A stretch of DNA of 36,598 nt. It comes from Oligoflexales bacterium. Lineage in GTDB: Bacteria; Bdellovibrionota_B; Oligoflexia; Oligoflexales; Bog-1112. Positions 34,274-36,598 of the stretch are shown one piece after another. Position numbers and translations under genes: made by a program. The notes under the pieces are model-generated. The model did no database searches. It worked only from the letters and a program-made list of their open reading frames with translations, and had not been told where the DNA came from. Location of the stretch: contig JAGNWK010000022.1 of the NCBI GenBank assembly GCA_017985985.1, positions 1 through 36,598 of the forward strand. The letters run 5' to 3'. Each line of letters starts with the position of its first letter. Within the stretch, counting starts at the first letter, position 1.

Positions 34274-34350
34274 CGTCATTGCGAGCGCAGCGAAGCAATC
34301 TCCGTGTAAAGGTAAGATTGCTTCGTCGCCTACGGCTCCTCGCAATGACG
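34274..34350. repeat. 77-bp palindromic repeat, inverted copy
   Basis: It is the 77-bp CGTCATTGCGAG palindrome seen at 4415-4491 and 14697-14773, in opposite orientation (the gatgtaagtattct flank lies to the right). It begins 26 bp after the lipoprotein stop codon. Confidence 0.88.
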
Positions 34351-34381
34351 AAATCAGAATACTTACATCGCAAAACCTCGT

Positions 34382-34518
34382 CGAACGCCATTCGGGTCAG
34401 TCACCTTTATTTAAAATGCCTACTTTTATTAAAAAAACAGGGACACCCGAGCGAACGCCATTCGGGTCAGTCACCTTTATTTAAAATGCCTACTTTTATT
34501 AAAAAAACAGGGACACCC
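34382..34518. repeat. Two tandem 70-bp repeats ending AACAGGGACACCC
   Basis: Units start at 34382 and 34452. About 67 bp are identical (start CGAACGCCATTCGGGTCAGT), ending AAAAAAACAGGGACACCC. The GGGACACCCGAG end recurs at 36054-36065 near the transposase remnant, so these may be element edges. Confidence 0.83.
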
Positions 34519-34708
34519 AACCGACTGACCCTTTCTTTTTGGCCTTCTACCAAAAGGGACAGTCTGAAGCTGCTTCTAAGGCTCTTTTGGAGATTAGAAC
34601 TCAGTCTAGCGACACAATTAGCGAAGCTATTTAGCTCTTTGGTCGGTATTTCCTTGAAGGATATTTTGAGAATGTGTCGTTCTGCTGTCATACATTCTCA
34701 CATATAGT
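34516..34708 (+). pseudogene. Short decayed reading frame, possibly TPR-like
   Basis: One frame reads TQPTDPFFLAFYQKGQSEAA, then an in-frame stop after DTISEAI, then LFGRYFLEGYFENV. The alanine, leucine and aromatic spacing resembles a TPR or Sel1 helix pair, but no start is visible and the frame is broken. It may be the 3' end of a gene truncated by the upstream tandem repeats. Evidence is thin. Confidence 0.2.
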
Positions 34709-34715
34709 TCATATT

Positions 34716-34732
34716 GAGGTATGCCTGTGACC
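34716..34732 (+). repeat. Direct repeat GAGGTATGCCTRTGACC, left copy
   Basis: This 17-bp block matches 35899-35915 with one mismatch, and some flanking sequence (tatagtt) is shared. The pair brackets the isochorismatase-like gene. GAGG plus ATG looks like a gene start (MPVTYNTIG), but the frame closes after 18 codons, so it may be the remnant of a gene's 5' end. Confidence 0.5.
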
Positions 34733-35132
34733 TATAATACTATTGGGTTTGCCTCACTTCGCTCCCATCCACAGTAAAATTATAAGGGAAAGGAAAGCAC
34801 GAGTCTCGTACTAAAAAGCTTTGGTTAGATTTTTTTCTAGAAATCGTTACTCGAACAGATAGGACAAGAAAAATAAATTGCTTTTCCCGGGGATTACCTC
34901 TGTGTATCTGTTTATCCCATAAATCATACTTGTACAGTACCGTTAGGTGGTGACAGAATTTGAATTTCTTTATTGACCAACTATCCAAAAAGGGCTTAAA
35001 AGGGCCTTGAAAAAAGAGTTATAACAGTTCTGTTTTCAAGACCCCTGCTTCAGACCGGATTTTTTCTGAGGTTTTATCTTTTGGATAGAACTTCTTAATA
35101 TTCAGTAAATTCCAATTTTAAAAGAGGCTCAG
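34733..35132. other. Intergenic stretch with no recognised gene
   Basis: No convincing gene, RNA or repeat is seen here. A minus-strand 82-codon frame exists at 34740-34988 but has no ribosome site or family features. AAGAGG five bases before 35133 is the ribosome site of the next gene. Confidence 0.5.
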
Positions 35133-35864
35133 ATGCAAAATATTTTACTCTCAATTTTCCTAATTTTCTCAGGATACTCATTTGCTTACGGGAGTGATCA
35201 AACAAAGCTAAACAATCCTCACTCCTACGTACTTGCCATCATAGACATGCAAGAATCTTTTTTGCGTGAATGGTTCTATAACTTTGAAAGACATGCTCTA
35301 AGTGAAGATATAAAACGCGAAATTCATGAAGCAATGACTGACAATGCATGGATTGTTTTTGTTGAATTTGGAGAAGAAAAAACCACTCCTGAACTTCTGA
35401 ACCAGACAGCAGGCTACGATAAGATTGACATCGTAAAAAAATATGACCTGAGTGGAGCGGAGGGAATTTTGGCAAGTATAGAGCGCAATAATGTGAGCTA
35501 TGACAGCATTAGGGTAGCTGGTATATTTTTTGACCAATGTGTTTTAAAGACAGTCGTAAGACTTAGCGCATCGATTGCTCCTGATAAAAAGGTTTATGTG
35601 CTCAACGCTGCGACAAGGGCACAACCTTATGGCAAATTGTCCGCAACTGACGCTGAAAGGATGATTATTGAGAAGAACAGAAATGTTATCTTTACGCACC
35701 ACTCAAGTATGTTTTCTTTGCTTAGAACTGCAGGTAATAGTGTTCTGATTGTAGGCTATTGGTGGTCGATGGTAGGCATTCAAGGGATTAAAATGGCTAC
35801 TTTTGCTTTTCCATTGTGGTATGTTGCACACAGAATTGGACTACTAAGAGCGAATCCTGAATAA
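35133..35864 (+). CDS. Exported isochorismatase-like cysteine hydrolase with membrane tail
   Basis: The product has 243 residues. An N-terminal signal (about 1-18, FAYGS junction) is followed by the isochorismatase fold: Asp38 in AIIDMQESF, Lys102 or Lys103, and Cys136 in GIFFDQCVLKT form the expected Asp-Lys-Cys triad. LNAATRAQP matches the usual strand-DA region. A hydrophobic segment near 205-230 (SVLIVGYWWSMVGIQG) could anchor the C-terminus. Family members hydrolyse amides or vinyl ethers; most are cytosolic, so a signal peptide and membrane tail are uncommon. It sits alone between two direct repeats. Confidence 0.72.
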   Translation: MQNILLSIFLIFSGYSFAYGSDQTKLNNPHSYVLAIIDMQESFLREWFYNFERHALSEDIKREIHEAMTDNAWIVFVEFGEEKTTPELLNQTAGYDKIDIVKKYDLSGAEGILASIERNNVSYDSIRVAGIFFDQCVLKTVVRLSASIAPDKKVYVLNAATRAQPYGKLSATDAERMIIEKNRNVIFTHHSSMFSLLRTAGNSVLIVGYWWSMVGIQGIKMATFAFPLWYVAHRIGLLRANPE

Positions 35865-35898
35865 CATCTCTTTCCGCTTATAGTTTTAATAACATGTG

Positions 35899-35915
35899 GA
35901 GGTATGCCTATGACC
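35899..35915 (+). repeat. Direct repeat GAGGTATGCCTRTGACC, right copy
   Basis: It matches 34716-34732 in 16 of 17 positions. As there, a GAGG precedes ATGCC like a gene start, but the frame ends in ten codons. Confidence 0.5.
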
Positions 35916-36091
35916 GTTAATGGTATTATGACCTAGATAGGATAGAGCGGCCCATATAAAAACGGAAATGGTATCTTAAAGAAGCAACACGTTGCTTACT
36001 TTGAATATCAGGCTGTTCAACAAAAGCCCGAAGTTTGACGAGCACAGGAAAACGGGGACACCCGAGAGGTATTTTAAAAAGTACGTAATAC

Positions 36092-36115
36092 GGCACCTTC
36101 GGTGCTGTTTTTTTA
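36092..36115 (+). terminator. Intrinsic terminator GCACC-TTC-GGTGC with T run
   Basis: GCACC (36093-36097) and GGTGC (36101-36105) form a tight stem, then TGTTTTTTT. It lies just upstream of the transposase remnant and after GGGACACCCGAG. Confidence 0.6.
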
Positions 36116-36132
36116 TAGAAAAGTTAATAAAG

Positions 36133-36446
36133 GTGAGTAAGAATCGTCCTTCAACAACCCAGTTTTCACCGGAGGATGATCCTTGGACAGCAATATACTT
36201 CACAATTGGAAGAAGATTCAACGTTGTATTTTTCCAACATTCGAGGAGGAGTATGGCCCACAAACTCCAGCTCATGAACGTATCATTGTAATCCTTGACT
36301 ACCTTGACCTTGCACGTTTTATTCCACAACCTGGAAGAATTAATGGTCGCCCACCCCATGATCGGGTAGCACTTGCAAATGAAGATAGGAAAAATTATAG
36401 CACTTTTCAATACTCCAATTATGCCGCCTTTTACCCCTATCCCTAA
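36133..36446 (+). pseudogene. Remnant of a DDE-type insertion-sequence transposase
   Basis: In one frame (36183-36377) it reads LHNWKKIQRCIFPTFEEEYG, then PAHERIIVILDYLDLARFI and GRPPHDRVALA. This resembles the N-terminal W-x-KIQ-x-x-FP-x-LEEE and GRPPKDR-ALA segments of ISNCY-like transposases. After ALA the usual continuation is lost. Upstream, another frame from GTG 36133 reads SKNRPSTTQFSPEDDPW and appears to join by a frameshift near 36183. It has no catalytic region here, so it is inactive. Confidence 0.45.
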
Positions 36447-36598
36447 GTTTTTAGTCACCGCCAAGATCTGCTCTCAAGAAAACCACAGAAAACTGATCTT
36501 CTCGTCCTTCCAAACTAGCGAGTTCAGCTCAAAATCAGTGAAACACGCAAAGCGCTGCTAAGTCTCCTTGCAGAAGATTTAGCTCACAAACAGTGTTT
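36447..36598. other. Right-edge stretch, partial frame only
   Basis: From 36519 one plus frame is open to the edge and reads ISETRKALLSLLAEDLAHKQ near its end. It has no visible start and is too short to assign. A gene may begin or continue beyond the window. Confidence 0.25.

Noticed and set aside
34740-34988. 82-codon minus-strand frame
   Set aside because: It has no ribosome site, no family motif and lies in a repeat-bordered intergenic region.
35976-36464. 162-codon minus-strand frame
   Set aside because: It lies opposite the transposase remnant and its sequence is explained by the antisense of that frame and the GGGACACCC repeat.

Overview
The window reads as a chromosomal segment of a Gram-negative, respiring bacterium. 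Evidence: LPS-type envelope genes (an AsmA/TamB-like protein and two lipoproteins), a complete cbb3 cytochrome oxidase cluster, LipB, FolE and PrkA. A fused CcoN-CcoO, a single-heme CcoP, a K+-dependent membrane pyrophosphatase, a Lys-rich histone H1-like protein and a REC-PilZ regulator together recall Bdellovibrionota/Oligoflexia or neighbouring former deltaproteobacteria. This placement is inference from gene content, not a database match.

Layout. 1-4.7 kb: an AsmA/TamB-like gene that runs off the left edge, a pseudo-receiver/TPR gene, and a broken tsaC/sua5 gene carrying a 101-bp miniature insertion element, followed by palindromic repeats. 4.57-9.8 kb (minus strand): membrane pyrophosphatase with a translationally coupled 50-aa membrane peptide, an H1-like protein, and a large coiled-coil protein of unknown function. 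9.9-14.5 kb: HD phosphohydrolase, YbjN-like protein, alpha/beta hydrolase overlapping a purine phosphoribosyltransferase, and an EamA transporter. 14.6-19.4 kb: repeats, a REC-PilZ regulator with a stand-alone histidine-phosphotransfer helix pair, a biotin carboxylase/biotin-carrier fusion, then folE-lipB. 19.4-24.5 kb: prkA divergent from PIN-PhoH, then a lipoprotein with a metzincin-like zinc site. 24.5-32.6 kb: the cbb3 oxidase cluster, with a TauE/SafE-like gene and ccoG on the minus strand and ccoI-ccoS-ccoNO-ccoQ-ccoP on the plus strand. 32.65-36.6 kb: accessory end with a lipoprotein whose start is out of frame at a T7 tract, repeats, a secreted isochorismatase-like hydrolase between two direct repeats, and a decayed transposase.

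The best-understood unit is respiratory. CcoI and the TauE/SafE-like protein probably handle copper, CcoG is the iron-sulfur assembly factor, CcoS helps assembly, and CcoNO/Q/P form the oxidase. The pyrophosphatase is a second ion pump unrelated in layout.

The most striking feature is the number of small repeats of several families. One (101 bp, 23-bp inverted ends, 8-bp target duplication) has demonstrably inserted into tsaC. Another (124 bp, TA ends, two copies) supplies the last 11 codons of lipB and also sits inside the cco operon. No tRNA, rRNA or CRISPR array was seen.
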